64,000 nt of DNA from an uncultured Anaerolineae bacterium (GCA_905479495.1 CAJQMR010000042.1:1-64000), one strand, 5' to 3'; positions 10,966-21,998 are shown, counted from the first letter of the stretch. Notes: generated by a model not told the origin, from the letters alone. Numbers and translations: made by a program.

Positions 10966-13302
10966 ATGAAACGCGCTGCGATTTTTATTACTTTATTACT
11001 GCCAGTTACATTGTTGTTAGGTCTGGGCTATGCGGTAAACGGCCGTGTTCAAGCCAAACCGCAAATGATTGATGTCGGTGGCTCAATCGCCACTGATACT
11101 ACCTGGACATTCGACAACAGTCCCTACATCATCACCGATACCGTCACCGTGGAAGCTGGTGTTACGCTGACTATTGAAGCTGGGGTGACAGTCAGGACGA
11201 CGGTGGATCAAGATTTGATTGTGCTGGGGCATTTGGAAGCGGTGGGAACGGCCGTTGCCCCAATTCTATTCACCTCAATCGACGACCTGAACACCAACAG
11301 CTGGCCAGGACTCGATATTCATGGTTCCGCAAATTTTGAAAATGTTACGATGCGCTATGCAGACTTCGCATTAATTATTTCTGGAAGTGGTGGGGGAGAT
11401 GTGTTTTTGGCAAATAGTCTCTTTGAAGAAAATAGTGCATATCCAATTGTAGCTGACACAGATGCGCTGCACCGGCTGCAGATGGACAACGTCACGTTCA
11501 GCAACAATGTGCCGAATCGGGTAGGTATTAATAGAATCGTGGATGGCGTGGATCAGCGGGAGCTGGCGGGCAATGTGTTGCTAACATCCCAGCCTGGTCT
11601 GGAAGCGTATGAAGATTTGGGCGGCGACTCCTTGCCAGAGCTAATCGTGCCGCCTGGTATGACGTTAACGCTAGCGGCTGGTACCACATTCATGTCAGAT
11701 ACTACCATCGTTATGGAGGGCCATTTGCAGGCTAATGGTACAGAGCTAGACCCCGTCATTTTTGATGATCGACCCGGTGGCGGGATTGGTAAGGTCCATT
11801 ACCTGTTTATTACGGAGAGTGGCTCTGCTTCATTGGGTCACGCGATTATTCGGGATGGAAGTGGTTTAGGTCTGGGTATTGATGGCCAATCTAATCAGCC
11901 AGTGATATTGCAGGATGTGGTATTGGACAATGTGGGCGGTGCGCCACTCATCGTCTCGTCACCTTCGCTGCATCGTCTGCAAATGACCAATGTGACCTTC
12001 CAAAACAACACGGTGAACCGCATCCTGGTGGATACTTACGGCGGGCAAGATGCTATCATCGCAGATGTGACCCTGACATCTCAGCCTGGGCTTGAATGGT
12101 ACGAATTTGTCGATGCTGGCAGCTCCCCAACACCGCCGTGGCAGTTTGTGGTGCCAGAGGGTATCACCTTAACGGTGGAGCCTGGGGTGGAACTCCGCTT
12201 TGGGGATGGTATAGAGGAGTTTGTGGTGAGGGGTCATCTGGAGGCCAACGGGACAGAGCTAGACCCTGTCATTTTTGATCATCGACCCGGTGGCGGGATT
12301 GTTATGGATCACTATCTGTTTATTCAGGAGAGTGGCTCCGCTTCATTGGTTCACACGATTATTCGAAATGGAAATAGTTTAGGCCTGCGTATTGATGGTC
12401 AATCTGATCAGCCAGTGATATTGCAGGATGTAGTGTTGGATAACATGGGCGATTATCCACTGATTGTCACGCCACCTTCGCTGCATCGCCTGCAAATGAC
12501 CAATGTGACCTTCCAAAGCAGTATGGGGAGCCGCATCCTGGTGGAAACTTCTGGCGGGCAAGATGCTATCATCGCAGATGTGACCCTGACATCCCAACCC
12601 GGCCTTGAGTGGTATGAATTTATTGATGGCAATTATCCCCAAACACCGCCGGGACAGTTTGTGGTGCCAGAGGGTCTCACGTTAACGGTGGCATCTGGGG
12701 TGGAACTGCGTTTTGGGACTGGCGCAGAGGCGTTTATGGTAAACGGCCGTTTGCAAGCCATCGGTACCCAAACCCAGCCAATTACCTTCACATCAGCCGC
12801 AGATTCGGCACCGGATCAATGGTATGGGATGATGGTTGAAAATGGATCAGCTCAACTGGATTATGTGGATGTTCGTTATGCGGAAAACAATATTTCGGTC
12901 AACAACACGGCCGTTTCCAACACCGTTTTCCTGAAAAATAGCCAAATTCACCACGGTGCGGCTGCGGGATTGTCGGTGCAGGATGGGACGGTAACGGCCG
13001 TTTGCACTACCTTCAACAATAATGACCTCACAGGAATTGTTGTTTGGGATACAGGCAATCCTTCTGTGCAAATTTCTAGTTCTTCCCTTGTTAGTAATTC
13101 GGATTCGGGTCTGTTAAATTACAACAGTTCTCAAGTAGATGCTCGCAACAATTGGTGGGGCGATGCGACTGGCCCCGCTGGTATTGGCTCTGGCAGTGGC
13201 GATGCGGTTCTGGGAAACGTGCTTTTTGCTCCGTGGTTGCCGGAAGAAACATGCACAACCGTGCCCTATCGGTTATATTTGCCCAGCGTAGTAAAACCAT
13301 GA
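10966..13302 (+). CDS. Secreted parallel beta-helix repeat protein with LPxV tail (paralogue)
   Basis: This 778-residue protein starts 13 bases after the previous gene behind AGAGGAAA. The signal peptide again ends at Ala30 and the mature protein again begins KPQM, followed by (I/V)(D/E)VGG. The body is built of beta-helix modules of about 170 residues. Two of them, about residues 259-430 and 430-600, are near-copies from a recent 513-bp tandem duplication. The C-terminal cap VDARNNWWGDATGPAGIG and the tail YRLYLPSVVKP match the neighbour. It is an exported surface or matrix protein, possibly carbohydrate-binding; no enzyme activity is claimed. Confidence 0.86.
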   Translation: MKRAAIFITLLLPVTLLLGLGYAVNGRVQAKPQMIDVGGSIATDTTWTFDNSPYIITDTVTVEAGVTLTIEAGVTVRTTVDQDLIVLGHLEAVGTAVAPILFTSIDDLNTNSWPGLDIHGSANFENVTMRYADFALIISGSGGGDVFLANSLFEENSAYPIVADTDALHRLQMDNVTFSNNVPNRVGINRIVDGVDQRELAGNVLLTSQPGLEAYEDLGGDSLPELIVPPGMTLTLAAGTTFMSDTTIVMEGHLQANGTELDPVIFDDRPGGGIGKVHYLFITESGSASLGHAIIRDGSGLGLGIDGQSNQPVILQDVVLDNVGGAPLIVSSPSLHRLQMTNVTFQNNTVNRILVDTYGGQDAIIADVTLTSQPGLEWYEFVDAGSSPTPPWQFVVPEGITLTVEPGVELRFGDGIEEFVVRGHLEANGTELDPVIFDHRPGGGIVMDHYLFIQESGSASLVHTIIRNGNSLGLRIDGQSDQPVILQDVVLDNMGDYPLIVTPPSLHRLQMTNVTFQSSMGSRILVETSGGQDAIIADVTLTSQPGLEWYEFIDGNYPQTPPGQFVVPEGLTLTVASGVELRFGTGAEAFMVNGRLQAIGTQTQPITFTSAADSAPDQWYGMMVENGSAQLDYVDVRYAENNISVNNTAVSNTVFLKNSQIHHGAAAGLSVQDGTVTAVCTTFNNNDLTGIVVWDTGNPSVQISSSSLVSNSDSGLLNYNSSQVDARNNWWGDATGPAGIGSGSGDAVLGNVLFAPWLPEETCTTVPYRLYLPSVVKP
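11740..12766 (+). repeat. 513-bp in-frame tandem duplication within the beta-helix gene
   Basis: Copy 1 starts at about 11741 (CAGAGCTAGACCC) and copy 2 at 12254 with the same word. The offset is exactly 513 bases (171 codons), confirmed again at 12142 and 12655 (CAGTTTGTGGTGCC). The units share long identical runs, such as ATGACCAATGTGACCTTCCA, so the duplication is recent compared with the other, degenerate modules of the gene. Confidence 0.85.
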
Positions 13303-13332
13303 TTCATTAATTCGCATAGCCATAACAGTGAT

Positions 13333-13740
13333 ATGAATAAAAGACCACCGATTGAACAGCAGGTAACGTTTTTACACGCGCAAGATTTGGCGGAAACGGC
13401 CGTTTTCTACGAACAAATCCTGGGCCTGAAGCTGGTACTAGACCAGGGCGTCTGCCGCATTTACTGTAGTGGCGGCGATGCCTACCTGGGCTTTTGCCAG
13501 ACGCTGGGGCAGCACCTGGATGCCTCGGCTGCGGCCAGCCACGTCATCCTGACCCTGGTGTCGCCAGATGTAGATGGCTGGCATGATTATTTGGTGGGGC
13601 AGGGGGTGGCCATCGAAAAGCCGCCCACGCTGAATGAGAAGTTCAACATCTACCATTGCTTTTTGCGCGATCCCAACGGCTATCTTCTTGAGATTCAAAC
13701 TTTTTTGGACCCCACCTGGCCCAAACCGACAACTGACTGA
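13333..13740 (+). CDS. VOC-family (glyoxalase/bleomycin resistance-like) protein
   Basis: This 135-residue protein is a single VOC unit, the metal-dependent fold of glyoxalase I, extradiol dioxygenases and antibiotic-binding proteins. Visible elements are FLHAQDLAETAVFYEQILGLKLV (residues 13-35) and the closing strand DPNGYLLEIQTFLDP near residues 116-130, whose Glu is a usual metal ligand. No Shine-Dalgarno is obvious; CATAAC lies 7 bases before the ATG, so the message may be leaderless. Its stop overlaps the next start by one base (TGATG), indicating coupled translation. The substrate is unknown. Confidence 0.82.
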   Translation: MNKRPPIEQQVTFLHAQDLAETAVFYEQILGLKLVLDQGVCRIYCSGGDAYLGFCQTLGQHLDASAAASHVILTLVSPDVDGWHDYLVGQGVAIEKPPTLNEKFNIYHCFLRDPNGYLLEIQTFLDPTWPKPTTD

Positions 13741-14483
13741 TGACCGACGAGACAATTGCACCTGACGAAAAATTTGAGTGGGCCATTTATGTAGATGCTA
13801 CACTGGCTGGATTGGTGATCCTGATTCCCATTCCTCTGGTGGACGTGCTGTTTGAGTGGATTTTTAAGCGACGCATGCCTCAGGCGATTGCCAAACGGAA
13901 CGGCCTTACCCTTTCCTCAGAAACCGTGCGCCAGCTCAATCGCAGCAGTTTTAGCTGTTTGGGCTGCCTGCTGTGGCCGCTGGAGCTGGTCTGGTTGCTG
14001 CTTAAGCGCACCTACCGCACTATTTTGTATTTTCTTACCATCAAAGAGGCCACTGACAAACTAAGCTACTATTGGCATCGCGCTTTTCTGCTTGATTTGA
14101 TGATGGCGCGGGGCGATTTGAGCGGATCAGAAGAATCAGCCCTGGCAGCTGAGGCCCTGCAGCAGGTGCTGGATAACCTGACGACCAGCCCTCTGACCCA
14201 GTTGGCCCAGCAGGTGGTGGCCAACGTGCGCCACATTTTGCGCTCCAGCTGGCGCTGGCTGCGCCGCAAGCAGGAAGATGCAATGATGTCCGAAACGCGC
14301 ACACAGATGGCCACTGCCTGGCGTGATTTGTCTGCTTATTTTGCCCAGGTTGCTGGGCGTTATGAACGGCAGTTGGAGGAGTTGCACATTGCTCGGTTGC
14401 AAGAGAATCTTGTTATCGATGCTGCGTCAGCCGAAACGGCCGTTTCCCCAGCTTCTACATCCAACGAGCCACCCGATGGTTAA
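13740..14483 (+). CDS. Hypothetical protein with N-terminal membrane segment, coupled to the VOC gene
   Basis: This 247-residue protein is of unrecognised family. A hydrophobic segment (about residues 18-42, ATLAGLVILIPIPLVDVLFEW) is followed by a basic stretch, a second weakly hydrophobic region with CLGCLLWPLELVWLLL (residues 72-88), then a long charged helical region and a Pro/Ser/Thr-rich end. It looks like a membrane-anchored cytoplasmic helical protein. The start ATG overlaps the VOC stop (TGATG), so the two are probably made together. The last 20 residues carry an ETAVS peptide encoded by an ACGGCCGT palindrome. Confidence 0.7.
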   Translation: MTDETIAPDEKFEWAIYVDATLAGLVILIPIPLVDVLFEWIFKRRMPQAIAKRNGLTLSSETVRQLNRSSFSCLGCLLWPLELVWLLLKRTYRTILYFLTIKEATDKLSYYWHRAFLLDLMMARGDLSGSEESALAAEALQQVLDNLTTSPLTQLAQQVVANVRHILRSSWRWLRRKQEDAMMSETRTQMATAWRDLSAYFAQVAGRYERQLEELHIARLQENLVIDAASAETAVSPASTSNEPPDG

Positions 14484-14546
14484 CACCAAAAACTCCAGAG
14501 ACAACAAGGAGAGGCCAGCTATTGCCACTGCCTGGCCCAATGCCTC

Positions 14547-15776
14547 ATGAACTTAAAGAACATTGATAAACGATTGCTCACGATTTTACTCATTGTGTTT
14601 GTGCAGATGTTAGGCGCGGCGATGGCGCTGCCCATTTTGCTGCTGTACGCTCAGCGCCAGTTCCACATTCGACCAGAAATTAATGCGCTGTTGATTTCCT
14701 CATTTTTTGCAGCTCAATTTTTGGCAGGACCTACTATTGGGCGATTATCGGATAAATACGGCCGTCTCCCTGTTCTTATCGTTAGCCAGATTGGTACCGT
14801 CATCAGCTTCATCATGATTGGTGCTGCGCCCAATATTACTATTTTGTTTGCCGCCCGCATTTTGGATGGCATCACCGGCGGTAACATCATTGTCGCCCAG
14901 GCCTACATCACCGACATTACCCCGCCGGAAAAACGCACAGAATCGTTAGGCTACATTTTTGCAGCGTTTGGCCTGGGGTTTGTTTTTGGACCGGCACTCG
15001 GTGGTCTTTTATCCGCCGCATTTGGACCCAGAATCCCATTTTTTATGGCTGCTGTGGCTGCCACTGTGACTGTTATCCTCACCTGGCGTACCCTCACTGA
15101 GTCGTTAACCGCAGAACAGCGCCTGAAAAATCGCGCAGCGCGCAATAACAGTTTGAATCCAGCTCAAGTTTTGCGCAACGCACCGCTGTTAGCCATTTTG
15201 CTCATCGCCTTTATCGGTCAGTTTGCCTTGGGCTTGCTTCAGGCAACGTTTGCGCTATACGGTGATGCGGTGCTATTTGCCGAATACAGCGATCGCCTTG
15301 TTGATCTGGGTATTGGCATTTTGTTAGCCACGGTAGGGCTTTCTCAATTTTTAACGCAAACAGTCTTGCTGCGCCGGGTACTGCCTCGCTTTGGCGAGGT
15401 CAATCTGGTCATTATTGGTGGTTTGGTACGGGCTGTGGGTATGTTTTTCTTTGCTGTGGCCACCGTTCCCTGGCTCGGCCTGCCCGGATCGATCTTCTTT
15501 GCCATGGGCATGGGGTTGATGATGCCGCCGCTGCAATCGCTTTCCACGCGCACCGTAGCTGATGAAGTGCGGGGCGGGGTGCTGGGTTTGTACCAATCCA
15601 CTGTTAGCCTGGCCACGATTTTTAGTACGGCGTTGGGTGGTGTTATTTTTGCCTTAAACCCTCGCTATCCTTACTGGGCGGGAATGACGTTATCGTTGTT
15701 TGCTTTAATTCCTGCTTACATCTTTTTGCGACGGCCGTTGCGCAAACCGAAGTCAGAAACGGCCGTTTACAAATAA
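14547..15776 (+). CDS. MFS transporter, DHA1/TetA-like exporter
   Basis: This 409-residue integral membrane protein has about 12 segments. The loop 2-3 signature GRLSDKYGRLPVL (about residues 65-77) and the segment 5 motif near residues 135-155 (GLGFVFGPALGGLLS) are those of proton-drug antiporters of the TetA/DHA1 group. The length is typical. It lies 63 bases after the preceding gene on the same strand and may share its transcript. The substrate is not predictable. The last codons carry two ACGGCCGT palindromes (15730 and 15759). Confidence 0.86.
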   Translation: MNLKNIDKRLLTILLIVFVQMLGAAMALPILLLYAQRQFHIRPEINALLISSFFAAQFLAGPTIGRLSDKYGRLPVLIVSQIGTVISFIMIGAAPNITILFAARILDGITGGNIIVAQAYITDITPPEKRTESLGYIFAAFGLGFVFGPALGGLLSAAFGPRIPFFMAAVAATVTVILTWRTLTESLTAEQRLKNRAARNNSLNPAQVLRNAPLLAILLIAFIGQFALGLLQATFALYGDAVLFAEYSDRLVDLGIGILLATVGLSQFLTQTVLLRRVLPRFGEVNLVIIGGLVRAVGMFFFAVATVPWLGLPGSIFFAMGMGLMMPPLQSLSTRTVADEVRGGVLGLYQSTVSLATIFSTALGGVIFALNPRYPYWAGMTLSLFALIPAYIFLRRPLRKPKSETAVYK

Positions 15777-15830
15777 ACAAGTTAGCAAACACATAGCGAA
15801 AAAACACACTTTTTGTAATAATGGAAGTGC

Positions 15831-16478
15831 ATGACAAAACAAGATAAATCTCAACAAAGTATGAAATTAGCTGTTTTTGGGGCAACGGGGGGCACGGGCA
15901 AAGAAATTATCTCTCAGGCCCTGGCTGCCGGACATGAAGTCACCGTTTTGGTGCGCGATTCGTCGCGATTAACAGTCACCCACGACAAGCTTTATTTGGT
16001 TATTGGTGATGTGCTGAACCCCGAAAAGGTGGAAGAAACGTTGGCTGGTTCTGAAGCTGTTTGCTGCTCGTTGGGGAATACCGCAAACAATCCAGACAAT
16101 GTGGTTTCAGAAGGCACGCGCCACATTATTCAAGGGATGCAAAAGCAAGGCATCCAGCGCTTAGTGGTGGTATCGGCTTTAGGGGTGGGGGATAGTCAAG
16201 ATCAGGTTTCGTTGGCCTTCAAGATGATGATGAAGACGGTATTGCGCAAGGCATATGAGGACAAAGAACGTCAGGAGCAGATTGTGCGTGAGAGTGATCT
16301 GGATTGGGTCATTGTACGACCCGGTGGACTGACGAATGCATCTGCTACTGGCGAATATCAATTTGGGCTGGATCCATCTATTGGGGGTGGGCAGGTTTCC
16401 CGTGCTGATGTGGCCGCTTTCGTTTTGCAGCAGCTTACAGACGATACTTTTTTACACCAAACTCCAGCGATTGCTTGA
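15831..16478 (+). CDS. NAD(P)-binding oxidoreductase (atypical SDR, BVR-B/YwnB-like)
   Basis: This 215-residue protein is a Rossmann-fold member of the atypical short-chain dehydrogenases. The cofactor motif is VFGATGGTGKEI (about residues 14-25), then VLVRDSSRL for phosphate contact and a central VVVSALGVGDSQ strand. Relatives reduce flavin or biliverdin or act as NAD(P)-dependent sensors. The ATG at 15831 is preferred over the internal ATG at 15861 because TGGAAG lies 6-11 bases upstream; the 10 extra residues are polar. It is a monocistronic unit with its own terminator downstream at 16591. Confidence 0.8.
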   Translation: MTKQDKSQQSMKLAVFGATGGTGKEIISQALAAGHEVTVLVRDSSRLTVTHDKLYLVIGDVLNPEKVEETLAGSEAVCCSLGNTANNPDNVVSEGTRHIIQGMQKQGIQRLVVVSALGVGDSQDQVSLAFKMMMKTVLRKAYEDKERQEQIVRESDLDWVIVRPGGLTNASATGEYQFGLDPSIGGGQVSRADVAAFVLQQLTDDTFLHQTPAIA

Positions 16479-16590
16479 TAAATTTATACCTCAGGTGGCT
16501 GCCACTTAAACTGTGTTTTGCAAGGTGAAGATAGGCAAAAGCGCCTATCGCCGACACTTAAATTAGCTGTGAATCAGCCGTGAATAACCG

Positions 16591-16630
16591 GACCCGCAAG
16601 TGACTTTTACTGCATTTGCGGGTCTTTTTA
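16591..16630 (+). terminator. Intrinsic terminator
   Basis: GACCCGCAAG (16591-16600) pairs with TTTGCGGGTC (16615-16624, one G-T pair) and is followed by TTTTTAT. It ends the transcript of the SDR gene. Apart from it the gap 16479-16797 holds only one ACGGCCGT copy at about 16665 and a TTGACA at 16732 without a clear -10 partner. Confidence 0.8.
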
Positions 16631-16797
16631 TGTTGGGTTGTAAATCAGTTCACAATGAGTGCGTACGGCCGTATGCAGCCCCCCTTTCAAAAAATTGTTA
16701 TTTTGCTACGATGCCTAGTCATCGCCGATGCCTTGACATCGATATTGTGTACAAAGCCATAACCTGATGGCTGTATTGATAATTGGTTCACTTTCTC

Positions 16798-17340
16798 ATG
16801 ACAACATTTTTAGCGCTGTTATTGGCGCACCTGTTGGCGGATTTTCCGCTACAAACAAATCGTATTTTTCGCCTCAAGATAAAAGGTAATTTAGGCTTGG
16901 TGCTGCATGTGATGATTCATATCATCATGGCCGCTTTGCTGCTGCGCCAGCCCGGCCAAAATCTGGATTTACTACTTGTGTTGGGTCTGGCCCATTTTAT
17001 GACGGATTGGATTAAAGTGCGCTTTCCTGGCAATCCCCAATGGCCAGGTTTTGTTCTGGATCAGTTGGCCCATTTGGCAGCGGTTGCCTTGCTTTCTTGG
17101 TGGTGGCCGGAGGTTACGGCCGTATTGCCCCTTTGGATTATGCTGCCCCTCATATTGTTGGTCTTGTTACCGGCAATATTGATGTTGCTTTGGGTTTGGG
17201 CAAACGATGCCCAACAACAAACACGCTTTCAAGAATCTGCCTCGGTCCATTGGGCCAGCAAGCGATTACTCACGATTTCGCAACGGACCGGCTGGGTAGC
17301 GGTCGTGCTGGTTGTTGTTTGTCGCCTCATCATCTATTAG
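16798..17340 (+). CDS. DUF3307 family integral membrane protein
   Basis: This 180-residue membrane protein has about five hydrophobic segments. The N-terminus FLALLLAHLLADFPLQTNRI is diagnostic of DUF3307, a family of unknown function often annotated as phage or plasmid-like membrane protein. Further family features are the HVMIHII segment and LAHFMTDWIKVRF. I use the ATG at 16798 rather than the TTG five codons upstream; neither has a good ribosome-binding site. No partner genes are adjacent, so the role stays unknown. Confidence 0.7.
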   Translation: MTTFLALLLAHLLADFPLQTNRIFRLKIKGNLGLVLHVMIHIIMAALLLRQPGQNLDLLLVLGLAHFMTDWIKVRFPGNPQWPGFVLDQLAHLAAVALLSWWWPEVTAVLPLWIMLPLILLVLLPAILMLLWVWANDAQQQTRFQESASVHWASKRLLTISQRTGWVAVVLVVVCRLIIY

Positions 17341-17534
17341 TGGCTTGGGCAATGTTTCAGTAATAGTACTTACTGGCTATATTTTCCTACTGCTTAGTTT
17401 GCTTCCCTCGTGGTTTAATACTCCCAGAATATTAAGCCAATTTTTCAACCCCATTTATAATCGGCCATATTAGCCCGGTTTCTCTGCAAAAACTTTTTGC
17501 CGATTACCAATTGAGGAAGTATGAGGAGTAAATT

Positions 17535-17918
17535 GTGAAGAATTTAATCATGTTGGTAGATGATGAACCCAATTTGCGTGAACTACTGCGGCAAATGCTT
17601 GAGCTGGGGGGCTTCGACGTGGTGGAGGCAGAAGATGGCCTGGAAGCATTAGAAAAATTGGAAAAGGTGGCGCCTGATGTCATGATATTAGACGTCATGA
17701 TGCCGAATTTGGACGGGGTGAGCCTCTGCAAAAGATTGCGTGCTGACGCCACCTTTGCCGGATTGCCCATCATCATGGTCAGCGGCAAAACCCAACACCG
17801 GGCCGTGCAGGAGGGATTAGCTGCTGGTGCTAATCAGTACTTGTGCAAACCAATTACAGTAGAAGAGCTGCTCCAAAGTGTTCGGGCACTGCTGCCAGCG
17901 CCGTCACCACTTAGTTGA
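17535..17918 (+). CDS. Single-domain response regulator (CheY-like receiver)
   Basis: This 127-residue protein is made only of a receiver domain. The acidic pocket is Asp9-Asp10-Glu11, the phospho-acceptor is Asp53 in VMILDVMMP, the switch residue is Ser83 and the conserved Lys is Lys105 in YLCKPI. With no output domain it must act by protein contact or as a phosphate relay. The start is GTG at 17535, preceded by GAGGAG with ideal spacing. No kinase lies beside it; the nearest are at 20.5, 25.4 and 48.1 kb. The preceding gap 17341-17534 shows nothing else. Confidence 0.9.
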   Translation: MKNLIMLVDDEPNLRELLRQMLELGGFDVVEAEDGLEALEKLEKVAPDVMILDVMMPNLDGVSLCKRLRADATFAGLPIIMVSGKTQHRAVQEGLAAGANQYLCKPITVEELLQSVRALLPAPSPLS

Positions 17919-17991
17919 AGCAGCTCTAAACCTCACAAAATTTGTCTTTTATTTAATTCTTAGGCAGTTGTCACAATATTTCCCAATGCGC

Positions 17992-19650
<1,659 letters not shown>

Positions 19651-19778
19651 TCAAGACTACGTATTGTAAAAGCCGCTGTTGGTCAACGGCTGACCCTAAA
19701 CCAGCGACGATCGTACCTGATGGTGGGTTTAAGTTATAGTCGCAATTGGCACGTAGAGAGGGTGATGTTTGTCAGAAA

Positions 19779-20438
19779 TCAGGTGTCGTCCCGGCGCATG
19801 ACCCCTTCGCGCCAGGCCAAAACGGCCGCTTGGGTGCGGTCCGCCAGGTGCAGCTTGCTGAGGATATTGCTGACATGGCTCTTTACTGTCTTTTCGCTGA
19901 TGACCAACTGCTCGGCAATGCTGCTGTTATTCGCCCCATCGGCAATCAGGCGCAGCACTTCCATTTCCCGCTCACTCAACTCTGTGAAGACATTCACTGA
20001 TTCCTGACGCGAACCGTGCAGCTCTTGCACCACGCGCGCCGCCACTCGAGGATGCAGTACAGCTTCCCCGACGGCTGCCTGGCGCACTGCCTCGGCCAGC
20101 GCTGCCGGATCAATATCCTTGAGCAGGTAAGACAGCGCTCCGGCACGAATGGCGGGAAAAATATGTTCATCCTGGTGATACGAGGTGAGCATGATGATTT
20201 GGGTACGCGGGCTTTGGGCCTTCACCTGTCGCGTGGCGGTCACGCCGTCCATGCCGGGCATCACCAGATCCATCAGCACCACATCGGGCGCGTGTTCAGC
20301 GGCGAGGGTTACGGCCGTTTCCCCCGAATCCGCCTCAGCCACCACCTCAATATCGGCCTGGGCCTGCAAAAAGGCACGCACACCTTGTCGCACCACTTTG
20401 TGATCGTCCACCAATAAAACGGTAATTTTTTCGCTCAT
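19779..20438 (-). CDS. NarL/LuxR-family response regulator
   Basis: This 219-residue protein has a receiver domain (residues 1-120) with the phospho-acceptor Asp in VVLMDLVMPG, followed by a LuxR-type helix-turn-helix (about 150-210; LSEREMEVLRLIADG and TVKSHVSNILSKL). It should bind DNA as a phosphorylated dimer. It is the last gene of a minus-strand set: ABC ATPase, permease, HisKA_3 kinase, this regulator. The likely start is the ATG at 20438 (MSEKITVLL). The arrangement matches LiaRS/DesKR-like systems controlling an adjacent exporter. Confidence 0.9.
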   Translation of the reverse strand: MSEKITVLLVDDHKVVRQGVRAFLQAQADIEVVAEADSGETAVTLAAEHAPDVVLMDLVMPGMDGVTATRQVKAQSPRTQIIMLTSYHQDEHIFPAIRAGALSYLLKDIDPAALAEAVRQAAVGEAVLHPRVAARVVQELHGSRQESVNVFTELSEREMEVLRLIADGANNSSIAEQLVISEKTVKSHVSNILSKLHLADRTQAAVLAWREGVMRRDDT

Positions 20439-20502
20439 TTTCTTTTCCCACATGTAGCCGCAGTTTCTTACTGCGCAGGCTTTTCGCGGAAAGAATCCAC
20501 GG

Positions 20503-21975
20503 CTACGATTGAAGGGGCAAGGTGGCTGAAAGCTGCGTACCTTGCCCTGGTGTGCTGTGGATGGTGAGACGGCCGTTCAGCTGGGCCAGTCGCTCTTGCA
20601 TACTGCTCAACCCCATGCCGTAAGCGGTTGCGCCGGTGTCAAAGCCGCTACCATCGTCGGTAATTGTCATTGTGAATGCGTCATCTTGCCAGGCTAGATG
20701 AATAGTCACGGTCTGTGCTGCGCTGTGCCGGGCCACGTTAGCCAACGCTTCCTGGGCCACGCGGAACAGCGGCTGCTCCACTGGCAGCGGCAGGGGGCGC
20801 TCGCCAGCCACGGTGACTTTGGCGGCAATGGCGGTACGTCGGGACCAATCTTCTGTGTAGCCACGCAGCGCATCCACCAGACCATTACCTTCCAATGCGG
20901 TAGGTCGCAGCTCCTGGATGAGACCAGTTAGCTCCTGCTGCGCTTGTCGTGCCAGATGCTCTGCCTCTTGCAAATGAGTTTTGGCTGCGGCTGGATCATC
21001 GTCCAGCATAGCTTGGGCCGCACCCAGCTGCATGGTGGTGGCAAAAACCTGCTGCTTCACGGAATCGTGTAGATCGCGGGCCAGCCGGTTGCGTTCCTCT
21101 AGCGTGGCTAGCTCGGAACGCGTGTGGACCAGGTTTTGCAGTTGCTCCGCCATCTGGTTGAGTCGCCGGGCTAGTTGGCCAATCTCATCACCGGAATTAT
21201 CCTGCACGTAAGCAGAAAAATCGCCCTGGCTCCATGATTCGGCCGTTTCTGTGAGGCGGCGCAGGCGGTGGCTAAAGCCACGCGAAGCGATAAAGCCAAA
21301 GATGGTGCCCGTAAAACCAGCAACGGCGAAAACTGCCAGCAGCAGGGGCAAAATGCTCAAAACCGTGTTGGTTGTAAACAAATCGGTCTGGGCGCTGGGC
21401 AAATCCATCACCAGCAGGAATACGCCTAGCGGCTCGCGCTCTGTACCAAAGATGGGCACGGCAACAAAAAGATCGTTGGTTTCGGGCTGAACGGCCGTAA
21501 CCAGTTTTGGGTCCGTTTCTCCCAGAAGCGCTTGCTCATAAGCGGGCAGCGCTTCGGCAAAAAGGTGGGTCTCAATTGGCTGAGTCAAATCGTCGCCTGG
21601 CTCAAACGCCAGCAGTTGGCCTGCCGGATCGACAACGGCGGCAAAGGAAACATCGCTGAACCGGATGGCGCTGGCACTCGTTGGTGAATCCGATTCCACC
21701 CGGAACTCATCCCCTTGTTGGGAACTGTCTAGCCAGGCGCGCAGCCCGACTAAATCAGGCGGAGTCTGATCTAAAAATTGGGCAATTTGGGATTCAACGG
21801 GTCGCAGCACAGGCTGAAAAGCAGAAGCCATATCGGAGAGGAAAAATCCTACCAGCCAGGCGGCAATCATAAAAATAATGAAAAATACGGCCGCAGCCAC
21901 TGCTGTTGTGACCCAGGTGTAGGAGAGGGTCAATTTCCACTGCAACGTACGAAAACGGCCGAAAAAGTTGCTCAT
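20503..21975 (-). CDS. Sensor histidine kinase (HAMP, HisKA_3)
   Basis: This 490-residue membrane kinase has a first transmembrane segment at about residues 22-48 and an extracytoplasmic sensor domain to about 195. A second segment, a HAMP linker (RLTETAESWSQGD onward), the H-box LARDLHDSVKQQV and a HATPase domain with DDGSGFD and YGMGLSSMQERL follow. It would autophosphorylate and pass phosphate to the NarL-type regulator 64 bases downstream. The start is set at the ATG at 21975; an upstream TTG (21993) is less likely. The gap to the permease carries a GTAGAGACGG palindrome. Confidence 0.9.
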   Translation of the reverse strand: MSNFFGRFRTLQWKLTLSYTWVTTAVAAAVFFIIFMIAAWLVGFFLSDMASAFQPVLRPVESQIAQFLDQTPPDLVGLRAWLDSSQQGDEFRVESDSPTSASAIRFSDVSFAAVVDPAGQLLAFEPGDDLTQPIETHLFAEALPAYEQALLGETDPKLVTAVQPETNDLFVAVPIFGTEREPLGVFLLVMDLPSAQTDLFTTNTVLSILPLLLAVFAVAGFTGTIFGFIASRGFSHRLRRLTETAESWSQGDFSAYVQDNSGDEIGQLARRLNQMAEQLQNLVHTRSELATLEERNRLARDLHDSVKQQVFATTMQLGAAQAMLDDDPAAAKTHLQEAEHLARQAQQELTGLIQELRPTALEGNGLVDALRGYTEDWSRRTAIAAKVTVAGERPLPLPVEQPLFRVAQEALANVARHSAAQTVTIHLAWQDDAFTMTITDDGSGFDTGATAYGMGLSSMQERLAQLNGRLTIHSTPGQGTQLSATLPLQS

Positions 21976-21998
21976 GATTTTGGAGTATAACAAAAAGC

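Noticed and set aside
16732-16760. Promoter for the DUF3307 gene from TTGACA at 16732
   Set aside because: No -10-like hexamer lies 16-18 bases downstream.
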